From NCBI RefSeq assembly GCF_001905005.1, contig NZ_LWKZ01000012.1, positions 425,061-489,060 on the forward strand: a stretch of DNA of 64,000 nucleotides, written 5' to 3'. Of this stretch, positions 24,413 through 32,106 are shown piece after piece. The translations under genes and the position numbers were made by a program. Positions within the stretch are counted from its first letter, which is position 1, and each line of letters opens with the position of its first letter. The notes under the pieces were generated by a model, which was given only the letters and a program-made list of their open reading frames with translations, searched no databases and was not told the origin of the DNA. This stretch comes from Streptomyces sp. CB02923. GTDB lineage: Bacteria > Actinomycetota > Actinomycetes > Streptomycetales > Streptomycetaceae.

Positions 24413-24847
24413 GTGACCGCCACCGACCGCTCCATCGAGCTCATCCAGGCCGCCGCGCTGGCGGCCGCCGACAAGCTCGCGCACGACATCATCGCGTACG
24501 ACGTCAGCGACGTGCTCTCGATCACCGACGCGTTCCTGCTGGCCTCGGCCCCCAACGACCGCCAGGTCAAGTCGATCGTCGACGAGATCGAGGAGCGGCT
24601 GAACAAGGAACTGGGCGCCAAGCCGGTGCGCCGCGAGGGCGACCGCGAGGCCCGCTGGGTCCTGCTCGACTACGTCGACATCGTCGTCCACGTCCAGCAC
24701 AGCGAAGAGCGCGTCTTCTACGCCCTTGAGCGCCTCTGGAAGGACTGCCCCGAGCTGGACCTGCCCGAGGAGGCCAAGGCCACCCGCGGCAAGGCCGCGG
24801 AGCACGCCGAGGCCACGACGGCCGAGCAGGACGGAGACCTGAGCTGA
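24413..24847 (+). CDS. rsfS: Ribosome silencing factor
   Basis: A 144-residue RsfS/DUF143 protein that binds L14 and blocks 30S-50S joining under starvation. The GTG at 24413 is chosen because family members begin TATDRSIELI; a longer frame from 24353 is not needed. Diagnostic segments are AYDVSDVLSITDAFLLASA, SIVDEIEERL and WVLLDYVDIVVHVQH. The C-terminal 30 residues are a variable charged tail. The stop codon overlaps the proposed CTG start of the next gene (CTGA), implying translational coupling. Confidence 0.96.
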   Translation: MTATDRSIELIQAAALAAADKLAHDIIAYDVSDVLSITDAFLLASAPNDRQVKSIVDEIEERLNKELGAKPVRREGDREARWVLLDYVDIVVHVQHSEERVFYALERLWKDCPELDLPEEAKATRGKAAEHAEATTAEQDGDLS

Positions 24848-25497
24848 ACGGCACCGGGAGCGGCCGCGGCCGCCGGATAGTCCTGTGGCGGCACGGCCAG
24901 ACGGCGTGGAATCTGGAGCGCCGCTTCCAGGGCTCGACGGACATCGAGCTGACCGCGGAGGGCGTGGCGCAGGCGCGGCGCTCCGCGCGGCTGCTCGCGG
25001 CCCTGGAGCCGGACGCGATCATCGCCTCCGACCTGCGGCGGGCCGCCGCCACCGCCCGTGAGCTGGCGGCCGTCACCGGCCTGGAGATCACGCACGACGA
25101 AGCGCTGCGCGAGACGTACGCGGGCGCCTGGCAGGGCCTGACCCACGAGGAGATCGTGGGTCAGTACGGCGAGCAGTACGCGGCGTGGAAGCGCGGCGAG
25201 CCCGTACGGCGGGGCGGCGGCGAGCTGGAGACCGAGGTCGCCGACCGCGCGGCCCCCGTCGTCGAGCGCAGCGCCGAGAAGCTCCCGGACGGCGGCACCC
25301 TGGTCGTCGTCAGCCACGGCGGCACGATCCGTACGACCATCGGGCGGCTGCTGGGCCTGGAGTCCCACCACTGGGAGGGGCTGGGCGGCCTGTCGAACTG
25401 CTGCTGGTCCGTCCTGGGCGAGGGTGCCCGCGGCTGGCGCCTGATGGAGCACAACGCCGGCACGCTGCCGGAGCCGGTGCTCGGCGACGACGACTGA
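24844..25497 (+). CDS. Histidine phosphatase family protein, apparent CTG start
   Basis: A 217-residue phosphoglycerate-mutase-like phosphatase. The catalytic RHG motif is WRHGQTAWN (about 15), SDLRRAAATA follows, and the second histidine is in VVVSHGGTIRTT. No ATG, GTG or TTG lies in frame upstream of the RHG motif; the first GTG is at 24964, after it. CTG 24844 overlaps the rsfS stop as CTGA, has GGACGGAG upstream and restores the conserved N-terminus NGTGSGRGRRIVLWRHG. The substrate cannot be told from sequence; such proteins beside rsfS are often labelled phosphoglycerate mutase. tRNA-Ala follows after 150 bp. Confidence 0.9.
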   Translation: MNGTGSGRGRRIVLWRHGQTAWNLERRFQGSTDIELTAEGVAQARRSARLLAALEPDAIIASDLRRAAATARELAAVTGLEITHDEALRETYAGAWQGLTHEEIVGQYGEQYAAWKRGEPVRRGGGELETEVADRAAPVVERSAEKLPDGGTLVVVSHGGTIRTTIGRLLGLESHHWEGLGGLSNCCWSVLGEGARGWRLMEHNAGTLPEPVLGDDD

Positions 25498-25563
25498 GCG
25501 CTCCCGCGGCCGGGTGACGTGGGCCCTGCGGCCCGCCTCTCCGGGAGCCCGGAGGGGCCGGAT

Positions 25564-25593
25564 TTCACATCCGGGCAGGTCGCAGGCTAGAGT
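25564..25593 (+). promoter_or_regulatory. Promoter of the first tRNA-Ala
   Basis: TTCACA (25564-25569) and TAGAGT (25588-25593) with 18-bp spacing, about 55 bp before the tRNA. Confidence 0.6.
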
Positions 25594-25647
25594 TCTTCTT
25601 GTTCGCGGCGCCGCCGGGGAAAACCCCGGAGGAGCGGAACAAGACCC

Positions 25648-25720
25648 GGGGCTATAGCTCAGTTGGTAGAGCGCCTGCATGGCATGCAGGAGGTCAGGAG
25701 TTCAATTCTCCTTAGCTCCA
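25648..25720 (+). tRNA. tRNA-Ala(GGC), copy 1
   Basis: A 73-nt cloverleaf. The acceptor GGGGCTA/TAGCTCC has the G3-U70 pair that marks alanine tRNAs; the anticodon stem is CCTGC/GCAGG with loop ATGGCAT, anticodon GGC; the T arm is AGGAGTTCAATTCTCCT; the discriminator is A. The 3' CCA is not encoded. It is identical to the copy at 30296. Confidence 0.97.
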
Positions 25721-25728
25721 CACCTCGG

Positions 25729-25764
25729 ATGATCCCGTCTCCCACTCTAGGGAGGCGGGATCAT
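25729..25764 (+). terminator. Intrinsic terminator after tRNA-Ala copy 1
   Basis: A 15-bp stem (ATGATCCCGTCTCCC with GGGAGGCGGGATCAT, one G-U pair), 6-nt loop, then TTTCG, eight bases after the tRNA. Confidence 0.85.
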
Positions 25765-25987
25765 TTCGTGCCCGGACGGGTGCACGAATCGGCGCGTACC
25801 GGGGTAGACCTGGTCCGGGGCCCGCGGGTGCGGGACGGTGCGGCCGGTTCGCGTTCGATGCCGGTTCCTCCGGTGCTCCGGCCGCCGTACGGCGGTGTGC
25901 CGGTGCTGCGGGAACAACGGCAGGACTGACCCGGTCGGCGGTCCGTGGCAGAATTCGGACGGCGCCGGCAGGGGAGGAGAGGACACG

Positions 25988-26236
25988 ATGCCCACGAGCA
26001 TCATGGAGGAGGTCGACGACCTGCTCGACGCGGCCGCCCCCGCGCTGAGCGCCGGCCCGCTTCCCGGGGACGCCCCCTGCCCCGGCCACCCCTCCCGTCC
26101 CGCCGGTGGCGCGTACGGCACCGGCAGCGCCGCGCTCCAGTGCCCCTCCTGCGGCTCACCCCATGTGGCGCAGGTGCTCGGCGACAACGGCGGCATCTCG
26201 TTCGTGTGTACGGCCTGCGGCCACAGCTGGAGCTGA
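25988..26236 (+). CDS. Small zinc-ribbon protein
   Basis: An 82-residue protein with ATG at 25988 and the strong AGGGGAGGAGAGG upstream. The C-terminal half is a zinc ribbon: CPSCGSPHVAQV (about 50) and CTACGHSWS (about 74), two CxxC knuckles 20 residues apart, resembling TFIIS-type or RNA polymerase-associated ribbons. The N-terminal half (MEEVDDLLDAAAPAL) is acidic and unstructured. Another CxxC protein starts 3 bp downstream, so the two are almost certainly cotranscribed. No function is known to me; binding to nucleic acid or a partner protein is inferred. Confidence 0.8.
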   Translation: MPTSIMEEVDDLLDAAAPALSAGPLPGDAPCPGHPSRPAGGAYGTGSAALQCPSCGSPHVAQVLGDNGGISFVCTACGHSWS

Positions 26237-26239
26237 CTG

Positions 26240-26473
26240 ATGGGCGCTCACAGCAGGAAATGCGACTGGTGCGGCAGCGGGACGCCGATCGTCCGGGACA
26301 TGGAACCGGTCAACCCCGACTACCAGTACTGGTGCGAGGAGTGCGCGCGGGCCCTGGTCATAAAGGGCGACCCGATCGAGACGTACCGCGAACTCGACGG
26401 AGAACCGATCTACGGACGCCTGCTCGACGAGCACTGCACGCTGAAGCGTTTCTATTCCTTCGCGACTGCCTGA
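26240..26473 (+). CDS. Small CxxC-CxxC protein
   Basis: A 77-residue protein whose ATG at 26240 comes 3 bp after the preceding stop. It has two CxxC pairs, KCDWCGSG (about 8) and WCEECARAL (about 31), enough to hold one zinc. A short acidic C-terminal part with EHCTLKRFYSF follows. Length and codon use are normal. The function is unknown; the tight coupling to the zinc-ribbon gene suggests the two act together. A repeat-rich gap of 281 bp follows before the multicopper oxidase. Confidence 0.75.
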   Translation: MGAHSRKCDWCGSGTPIVRDMEPVNPDYQYWCEECARALVIKGDPIETYRELDGEPIYGRLLDEHCTLKRFYSFATA

Positions 26474-26547
26474 GCGCCGGTGGCGGGGCGGCCGGTGGTG
26501 ACGCGGCCGGTGGAGGTGCGGCCGGTGACGGGGCGGCCGGTGGCGGT
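26474..26547. repeat. 15-bp tandem repeat, about 5 copies
   Basis: Units of GCGGCCGGTG plus five variable bases at 26488, 26503, 26518 and 26533, preceded by a truncated unit at 26474. It starts directly at the end of the CxxC gene. The rest of the gap to 26754 shows no gene. Confidence 0.85.
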
Positions 26548-26754
26548 GGGTGCCCCGGGTGCCTTGAGCGCCCGGCAGCTCCTCGGCTTTGGCCAGGGGT
26601 GCCGCCGTACCTGTCGGCTGATCCGGCGGTGCGAGCGGCAGTGCGAAAATTCCCGTTGAAGGCGGAACTCCGTGCGCATGGTGGGGCGTTCCCGGTGTGA
26701 AGCTGCCGTCGGAGACGGCCGGCGGCACGGGGGAAGCGACACGGGGGTCGCATC

Positions 26755-28590
26755 GTGAGTGACGTGACGATTCAACCTGTCCAGGAGGCGCCGGCGGGCC
26801 GTCCGTCCCAGGCGCCGCACAAGCGGGAAGCCGCGGCCGGACTGACACCTTTCATCGACGAACTGCGCATCCCGCCCGTCCTGCGGCCCGGCCGCAAGGA
26901 GGCCCTGCGGGGCATCGACATCGACCAGACCACCACCTGGGTCCGGCTGCACTCCGAGCTCCCGCCGACGAAGGTGTGGGCGTACGAGGGGTACTACCCG
27001 GGCCCGACGATCGAGGTGCGCCGCGGCCGACGGCTGCGCATCAACTGGCACAACCGCCTCACCGGTGCCTACCCGGTCACCGCCGCCGAGGCCAAGCCCT
27101 TACCGGGCGCGCCCTTGCCCACCGACGAGCCGGGCGTCGGGAACGGCACCCTTGTCGACGGCGTCGCCGGCCTCCCGCCCTGGACGGTCACCCACCTGCA
27201 CGGCGCGGTGACCGGCGGCGGAAACGACGGCTGGTCCGAGAACGCCGTCTCGCCCGGCGAATCCCAGCTCTCGGAGTATCCCAACGACCACCGCGCGACG
27301 AGCTGGTGGTACCACGACCACGCCATGGACATCACGCGGTGGAACGTCTTCGCGGGCCTCGCCGGGATGTACCTGGTCCGCGACGATGAGGAGGACATGC
27401 TGCAACTGCCCTCCGGCAGGCGGGAGATACCGCTCGTCATCCAGGACCGCAACCTCGACACGGATGCCGACGGCCGCCTGACGGGACGTCTGCTGCACAA
27501 GACGCAGATCGTGGCCCAGGACAAGGACGGCAAGAACGTCTCCCTGCCCTTCACCGGCCCGTACACCCTCGTCAACGGTGTGATCTGGCCCCACGCGGAC
27601 GTCGCGGCCTGCTGGTACCGCTTCCGCGTGCTGAACGCGGCGAACAGCCGCACCTTCCAGCTCCGGCTGGTCGACGACGCGACCGGGGCGCCGGTGACGG
27701 GCGCGGTGTGGCAGATCGGCTCGGACGGCGGCCTGCTGCCGCGGCCGGTCCCGGTGGACGGCGCCCTGTCGGTGGCGTCCGCCGAGCGGCTGGACCTGCT
27801 GATCGACTTCGGCCGGCTGCGCGGCCGTACGCTCCGGCTCGTCAATGCCGCGCCCGGGGTCGCGTATCCGGACGTGATGCAGTTCCGGGTGGGCGCCACC
27901 CAGGTGCGCGACCCGTTCGTGCTCCCGCAGGTGATCTCCTCGTCCTTCGAGCGGCTCACCCACGGCTCGGTGCCCCATCACGAGCACCGGCTCGTCGTCC
28001 TCACCCCGCCCGGCCCGGTCGGCAACTTCCACCCGGAGATGTGGGAGATGCGGCAGATCCCCGGCAAGGACGTGCAGGTCCCCACCGAAGGGATCATCCA
28101 GATCCGCGGCGCGGACAAAGAGGTCCGCACCTACCGCCGTACGGCCCGGATGTTCGACGACACACTGGGCCACCTGGTCCGCCACGGCGACTGGGAGCAG
28201 TGGAGCTTCCTGAACCTGGGCGGCGCCGGCACCCACCCGATGCACATCCACCTCGTCGACTTCCAGGTCATGGACCGCCACCGCTACCCGGCGGACCCGG
28301 ACAGCCCGTACGACAACGAGGTCGGCGGCACGCGGGCCCCGCTCGAATACTGCGGTCCGAACCCGATATCCCCGGGCGACCAGGGCTGGAAGGACGTCAT
28401 ACAGGTCCCGCCGGGCCAGATGGTGAACGTGCTCGCCCGCTTCCAGGGCGCCACGGGCCGGTTCATGTACCACTGCCACCTGCTGGAGCACGAGGACATG
28501 GGGATGATGCGGCCGTTCGTCGTCATGCCGCGCGAGGTCCTGAAGTTCCATCACCACCAGCCCGGCGGACACGACCACGGCGCACACTGA
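26755..28590 (+). CDS. Multicopper oxidase, phenoxazinone-synthase/bilirubin-oxidase-like
   Basis: A 611-residue three-cupredoxin oxidase. All four copper motifs are intact: HLHG (about 149), WYHDH (about 186), HPMHIH (about 495) and HCHLLEHEDMGMM (about 573), the last supplying the type 1 Cys-His-Met ligands. The N-terminus (PFIDELRIPPVLRPGRKEAL) resembles Streptomyces phenoxazinone synthase and CotA-like laccases; the protein ends in a His-rich tail (HHHQPGGHDHGAH). No signal peptide is seen, so it is probably cytosolic. It oxidises phenolic or aminophenolic substrates with four-electron O2 reduction. No actinomycin-type biosynthetic genes are nearby, so the natural substrate is unknown. 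The GTG start at 26755 has a weak GGGGG site upstream. Confidence 0.92.
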   Translation: MSDVTIQPVQEAPAGRPSQAPHKREAAAGLTPFIDELRIPPVLRPGRKEALRGIDIDQTTTWVRLHSELPPTKVWAYEGYYPGPTIEVRRGRRLRINWHNRLTGAYPVTAAEAKPLPGAPLPTDEPGVGNGTLVDGVAGLPPWTVTHLHGAVTGGGNDGWSENAVSPGESQLSEYPNDHRATSWWYHDHAMDITRWNVFAGLAGMYLVRDDEEDMLQLPSGRREIPLVIQDRNLDTDADGRLTGRLLHKTQIVAQDKDGKNVSLPFTGPYTLVNGVIWPHADVAACWYRFRVLNAANSRTFQLRLVDDATGAPVTGAVWQIGSDGGLLPRPVPVDGALSVASAERLDLLIDFGRLRGRTLRLVNAAPGVAYPDVMQFRVGATQVRDPFVLPQVISSSFERLTHGSVPHHEHRLVVLTPPGPVGNFHPEMWEMRQIPGKDVQVPTEGIIQIRGADKEVRTYRRTARMFDDTLGHLVRHGDWEQWSFLNLGGAGTHPMHIHLVDFQVMDRHRYPADPDSPYDNEVGGTRAPLEYCGPNPISPGDQGWKDVIQVPPGQMVNVLARFQGATGRFMYHCHLLEHEDMGMMRPFVVMPREVLKFHHHQPGGHDHGAH

Positions 28591-28694
28591 GGCGGTCCTG
28601 GGGGCGTCCGGTCGGCAGCAGGCCGGACGGCAGCAGGCCGGGCGGTGGCCAGACAGGTGGTGATCAGACGGGCGGTGGCAGGCCGGGCGTTGGC

Positions 28695-30131
28695 TCAGCG
28701 CCCCTGCGCGGCCGCCCCTTGGCCGTCGCCCTGCGTGGCCGCCCCTTGGCCTTCGTCCGGCGTGGCCGCGTCCTGCACTCCACCGGACACGGCCGCGTCC
28801 CGCCCGGTGCCCGTCCGCGCCTCGCCACCTCGCACGCGATCCCGCCGCACCAGTACGGCGGTCAGGGCCAGGAAGACCAGCCCGGCGATCGGATAGATCC
28901 CGGACAGCAGCATCTGGCCGCCGTTCTGGTGGAGTTCCTCGTGATGGTGGTAGCGGTGCGGCACGAACCACAGCGCGAACGAACAGAAGAGGAGACCGAT
29001 CGCGAGCGTCCCCGCCCACCACCGCTTTCCGGTCTGGCTGCCGAAGCCGCCGCGGCTCATCGCCTCCGAGCCGAGCAGGATCAGCATGGGTACGCCCCAC
29101 ACCCAGTGGTGCGACCAGGAGATCGGGCTGACCAGCAGAGCGGTCACGGCACAGGCGACGGCCGCCCAGGCCCGGCGGCCGCGCAGCAGCGCGCCGACCG
29201 CGACGGCCAGCCCGAAGACGGCCACGACGGCCGCGGCCGCCAGCCACCACAGGCCGGGATCGTGGGTGTGCAGCAGCCGGGCCAGCGCGCCGCGCAGCGA
29301 CTGGTTGGCGGTGATCTCCACCTCGCCGACCCGGTCGGCGGCGAAGATGATCTCCGTCCAGAAGCGCCGGGAGTCGTGCGGCAGGACGAGCGCGGACAGC
29401 AGCACGGTGCCCAGGAAGGTGAGGCACGCGACGGCGGCCTGCCGCAGCCAGGGGTTCCACGCGTCCCGCGGCCCCGCTCCCGCGCGCAGCCGCTGCCAGG
29501 CCCGTACGAGCCCGGCCAGCGCGAGAAGGACGGCGAACAGCGCCGGGGTGAGCTTGATGCCCGCCGCCAGGCCGATGCCCACACCGGCCCACCGGTTGGC
29601 GTCCCTGCGGGTCAGGTCCCACAGGACCAGCACGGCGAGCAGCAGGTTGATCTGCCCGTAGCGCAGCGTCGTCCACACCGGCTCGCACCAGACCAGCAGC
29701 GCGGCCACGCCCAGCGCCGCGGCGAGCGGCGGCATCCGCTTCGGCCGCCCCGCGAGCCGGAGCCCGAGGTGCACGACGGCGACCAGCAGCAGGAGGTTGC
29801 CGAGCGTGGCGAGCGTCCGCATCTCCGGTACGCCGACCAGCGTCAGCGGCGTGAACAGCAGCGCCGCGAACGGCGGATAGGTGTTGGGCAGGTTCGCGGA
29901 GGTCGCGACCATGTCGTAGAGGTCCTCGCCGTTGCGGGCCGTCCAGCCCTCGGCGCGGTAGACCATCAGATCGATCATGGTCACGTGCGCCAGCCGCTGC
30001 ACGATCCAGAAGACGGTGAACGACAGCACACACCCGACGGCCGCCGTCAGCAGCGGACGGCGGCGGGCGAAGCTCCTCAGCGGGGAGGGACCGCCGGGTG
30101 CAGCGGACTGTTCCAGCTCCAGCGCGGACAC
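28695..30131 (-). CDS. Glycosyltransferase 87 (polyprenyl-phosphate-mannose type) membrane protein
   Basis: About 478 residues from GTG 30131, which has GGGGAG nine bases upstream; ATG 30179 is an alternative start and the frame is open to 30290. It is a polytopic protein with 10 or more hydrophobic helices. GT87/DUF2029 features are IDLMVYRAEGWTARNGEDLY in the first extracytoplasmic loop with the catalytic-type Asp, the segment LPNTYPPFAALLFTPLTLVG, and SPISWSHHWVWGVPMLIL near the end. Such enzymes use polyprenyl-phosphate sugars to glycosylate cell-envelope lipids or polymers; the acceptor is unknown. The C-terminal 45 residues are Gly/Ala/Gln repeats. It is convergent with the multicopper oxidase and divergent from tRNA-Ala copy 2. 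Confidence 0.85.
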   Translation of the reverse strand: MSALELEQSAAPGGPSPLRSFARRRPLLTAAVGCVLSFTVFWIVQRLAHVTMIDLMVYRAEGWTARNGEDLYDMVATSANLPNTYPPFAALLFTPLTLVGVPEMRTLATLGNLLLLVAVVHLGLRLAGRPKRMPPLAAALGVAALLVWCEPVWTTLRYGQINLLLAVLVLWDLTRRDANRWAGVGIGLAAGIKLTPALFAVLLALAGLVRAWQRLRAGAGPRDAWNPWLRQAAVACLTFLGTVLLSALVLPHDSRRFWTEIIFAADRVGEVEITANQSLRGALARLLHTHDPGLWWLAAAAVVAVFGLAVAVGALLRGRRAWAAVACAVTALLVSPISWSHHWVWGVPMLILLGSEAMSRGGFGSQTGKRWWAGTLAIGLLFCSFALWFVPHRYHHHEELHQNGGQMLLSGIYPIAGLVFLALTAVLVRRDRVRGGEARTGTGRDAAVSGGVQDAATPDEGQGAATQGDGQGAAAQGR

Positions 30132-30212
30132 GGCGTACAGCTCCCCAGGACGAATCGGCACGGCCCGCCGACAGTACATCGAGCCGTTCCCGGGGGGCCG
30201 CCCGCAATCGAT

Positions 30213-30241
30213 TTGGCAGAAGGCGGGGAGGGCCGTGTAAT
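30213..30241 (+). promoter_or_regulatory. Promoter of the second tRNA-Ala
   Basis: TTGGCA (30213-30218) and TGTAAT (30236-30241) with 17-bp spacing; TAATGT two bases on is an alternative -10. Confidence 0.6.
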
Positions 30242-30295
30242 GTAGGCGATGCCGCAGCGGGGAGACGCAAGGAAAACCGCGGCGGACCAAAGCAA

Positions 30296-30368
30296 GGGGC
30301 TATAGCTCAGTTGGTAGAGCGCCTGCATGGCATGCAGGAGGTCAGGAGTTCAATTCTCCTTAGCTCCA
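30296..30368 (+). tRNA. tRNA-Ala(GGC), copy 2
   Basis: Identical over all 73 nt to the copy at 25648, with anticodon GGC and G3-U70. The 5' flank differs from copy 1; the 3' flank again has a terminator built on ATCCCG/CGGGAT. Confidence 0.97.
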
Positions 30369-30410
30369 CAGAAGGGCCGTTCGTGAGGTGACTCACAGGA
30401 GGTCCGGGAG

Positions 30411-30441
30411 ATCCCGTCCGATCTGATTGATCGGGCGGGAT
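30411..30441 (+). terminator. Intrinsic terminator after tRNA-Ala copy 2
   Basis: A 13-bp stem (ATCCCGTCCGATC with GATCGGGCGGGAT, one G-U pair), 5-nt loop, then TTCTGGTTT. Confidence 0.8.
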
Positions 30442-30573
30442 TTCTGGTTTTTGAGGGCGCCTGGAGATGGCGATCGGTGGGGGCTGATCCCGCATCAGGG
30501 CGCGGGGGTTCGCGCAAGCCGGATGGAGCGGTGCGCTTGCGTGTGCCACGCGGTGGCAGGGGGCGGCTGGGCG

Positions 30574-32106
30574 TCAGGGCTTTTCCAAGCGCAGGGCGAG
30601 GGCGGGGCAGCGGCTGACCGCGCGCTGGGCGCGGGTGTGGAGGCGGGCCGGGAGGGCGGTGTCCGTGATCAGCGGGTAGCCGTCCGGATCGAGGCGTACT
30701 GCCTCCGGGAGGAGCTTCGCGCACAGTCCGTGCCCCTCGCACAGCGTCCAGTCCACCGCCAGTCGGCCCGTAGCAGCCGCCGGACCCGCGACCGTGCCAA
30801 CGGCTGCATCCGCCGTCTCCGGTGCCGGGAGGGGCAGCAACCCTGTGGTCTCCCGGCCGCACCCACCGCCCAGGACGTGCGCGGCGAGATCGTCCGGGAA
30901 GGCATTCAGTGCGGAGAGCACGAACCGTACGGCCCCGTCCGGGTGTTTGCACGCGCCGCGCCCGCTCACGGTCTGCGCGGCACGACGTACGGCTTCCAGG
31001 GCCTCCTGGCCGCCGCCCGTCAGCGCGTCGGCCAGCGCACCTGCCACGGAGGGTAAGCCCAGGCGGCAGGGGCCGCACTGGCCTGACGATTCGGCCGCGA
31101 GCCAGCGCGCGACGTGCAGGGTCTCGCCGAGCGGGCAAGTGCCGACCGGCACCGGCAGCACCGCACCCGCGCCGAGCGCGCCGCCGCCGGCCGCGAGCGC
31201 TTCGCGGGTGACCACCGTTCCGTACGCGGTCGCGGCGTCCAGCCAGGCGCCGTGGTAGCCGCCCACCAGGACGCCGCCAGGGGCCGGATCGGCGGCGCAC
31301 ATCTGAAGGACGTACGGGAGCGGCACCCCGCTCGGGGCCTCGACGACGGTGGGGGAGGGCACCGCGCCGGACACGGTCAGGAGCAGGGTGCCGGGTTCGC
31401 GGGGCGCTCCGGTCGTGGCGTACCGGTGGGCGCCCAGCCGGGCCGCGACAGCGAGTTGGGCGAACGTCTCGGCGTTGGAGAAGAGCGTGGGCACGCCACC
31501 GAGCCCGGCCTCCGCGGCCCGTACACGCCGCCCCGGCGGCAGCGCGGGCCCGCCTTCCGCGGCGCGGATCAGCGCGGACGCCTCGCCGGAGACGAGCCGC
31601 TCCGGTACGCGGACGAGCCGGGCGCGCAGCGACCGCCCGCGCCGGCGGTCGCTCAGGCCGCGTTCGGCCAGCGCGTCCCGTACCGACCGCTCGGCCGTGT
31701 CCTTGGACACACCGACCGCCAGCGTGCGGGCGCCGAGGGCGTCGGCGGCGAGCAACGCGCCGTCCAGGACGAGATGGGGCGCGCGACACAGCAGAACGGT
31801 GTCCTTGCGGCAGGCGGGCTCGCCCTCGCAGCCGTTGACGACGACCGCAGGCCGGACGCCGGTGCGCCGCGCGTGGTGGGCCACCGCCTCCAGTTTCCGT
31901 ACGAGGGGGAAGCCCGCGCCGCCGCGCCCCCGCAGCGCGATGGCGTCGGCCAGCTCGGCCAGTCGGTCCGCGGTCAGGGACGGCGGTGAGCCATGGACGA
32001 GCAGGTGGGTCCGGCGGTCGAGGCGCTCGGCCTCGTCGAAGCCCGCGGTCAGCCGGGGCAGGCCGATGACGTGGACGGGCGGGATGTCGGGCAGCGGGCC
32101 GGTCAC
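30574..32106 (-). CDS. NuoF-like NADH-binding/FMN protein fused to a C-terminal ferredoxin domain
   Basis: A 510-residue protein starting at GTG 32106, which overlaps the upstream stop (GTGA) and has AGGAG seven bases before it. Residues about 45-290 resemble the complex I 51-kDa/NuoF FMN and NADH region (GRGGAGFPLVRKLEA, NGCEGEPACRKDTVLL), followed by an SLBB-like part and an iron-sulfur region (AAESSGQCGPCRLGLPSV, GRGACKHPDG). NuoF normally has ESCGxCxPC; here the first cysteine is serine, leaving three. A ferredoxin-like domain ends the protein (DWTLCEGHGLCAKLLPEAV, then SRCPALAL), with three cysteines typical of a 3Fe-4S cluster. It probably moves electrons from NAD(P)H to the membrane partner encoded upstream. 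Electron acceptor unknown. Confidence 0.85.
   Translation of the reverse strand: MTGPLPDIPPVHVIGLPRLTAGFDEAERLDRRTHLLVHGSPPSLTADRLAELADAIALRGRGGAGFPLVRKLEAVAHHARRTGVRPAVVVNGCEGEPACRKDTVLLCRAPHLVLDGALLAADALGARTLAVGVSKDTAERSVRDALAERGLSDRRRGRSLRARLVRVPERLVSGEASALIRAAEGGPALPPGRRVRAAEAGLGGVPTLFSNAETFAQLAVAARLGAHRYATTGAPREPGTLLLTVSGAVPSPTVVEAPSGVPLPYVLQMCAADPAPGGVLVGGYHGAWLDAATAYGTVVTREALAAGGGALGAGAVLPVPVGTCPLGETLHVARWLAAESSGQCGPCRLGLPSVAGALADALTGGGQEALEAVRRAAQTVSGRGACKHPDGAVRFVLSALNAFPDDLAAHVLGGGCGRETTGLLPLPAPETADAAVGTVAGPAAATGRLAVDWTLCEGHGLCAKLLPEAVRLDPDGYPLITDTALPARLHTRAQRAVSRCPALALRLEKP

Noticed and set aside
26755..28590. Multicopper oxidase as part of a phenoxazinone/actinomycin biosynthetic cluster
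   Set aside because: No NRPS, PKS, tryptophan-degradation or resistance genes lie nearby; the resemblance is to the enzyme family only.
27100..30270. A 1056-codon minus-strand frame covering the oxidase and glycosyltransferase region, and an 845-codon plus-strand frame at 27708-30245
   Set aside because: Both are antisense or out of phase with genes that have clear domain motifs.
25648..30368. The tRNA-bounded segment as an integrative element
   Set aside because: No integrase, excisionase or replication gene is present and flanks outside the tRNAs are unlike each other; it is kept only as a possible duplication or recombination segment.
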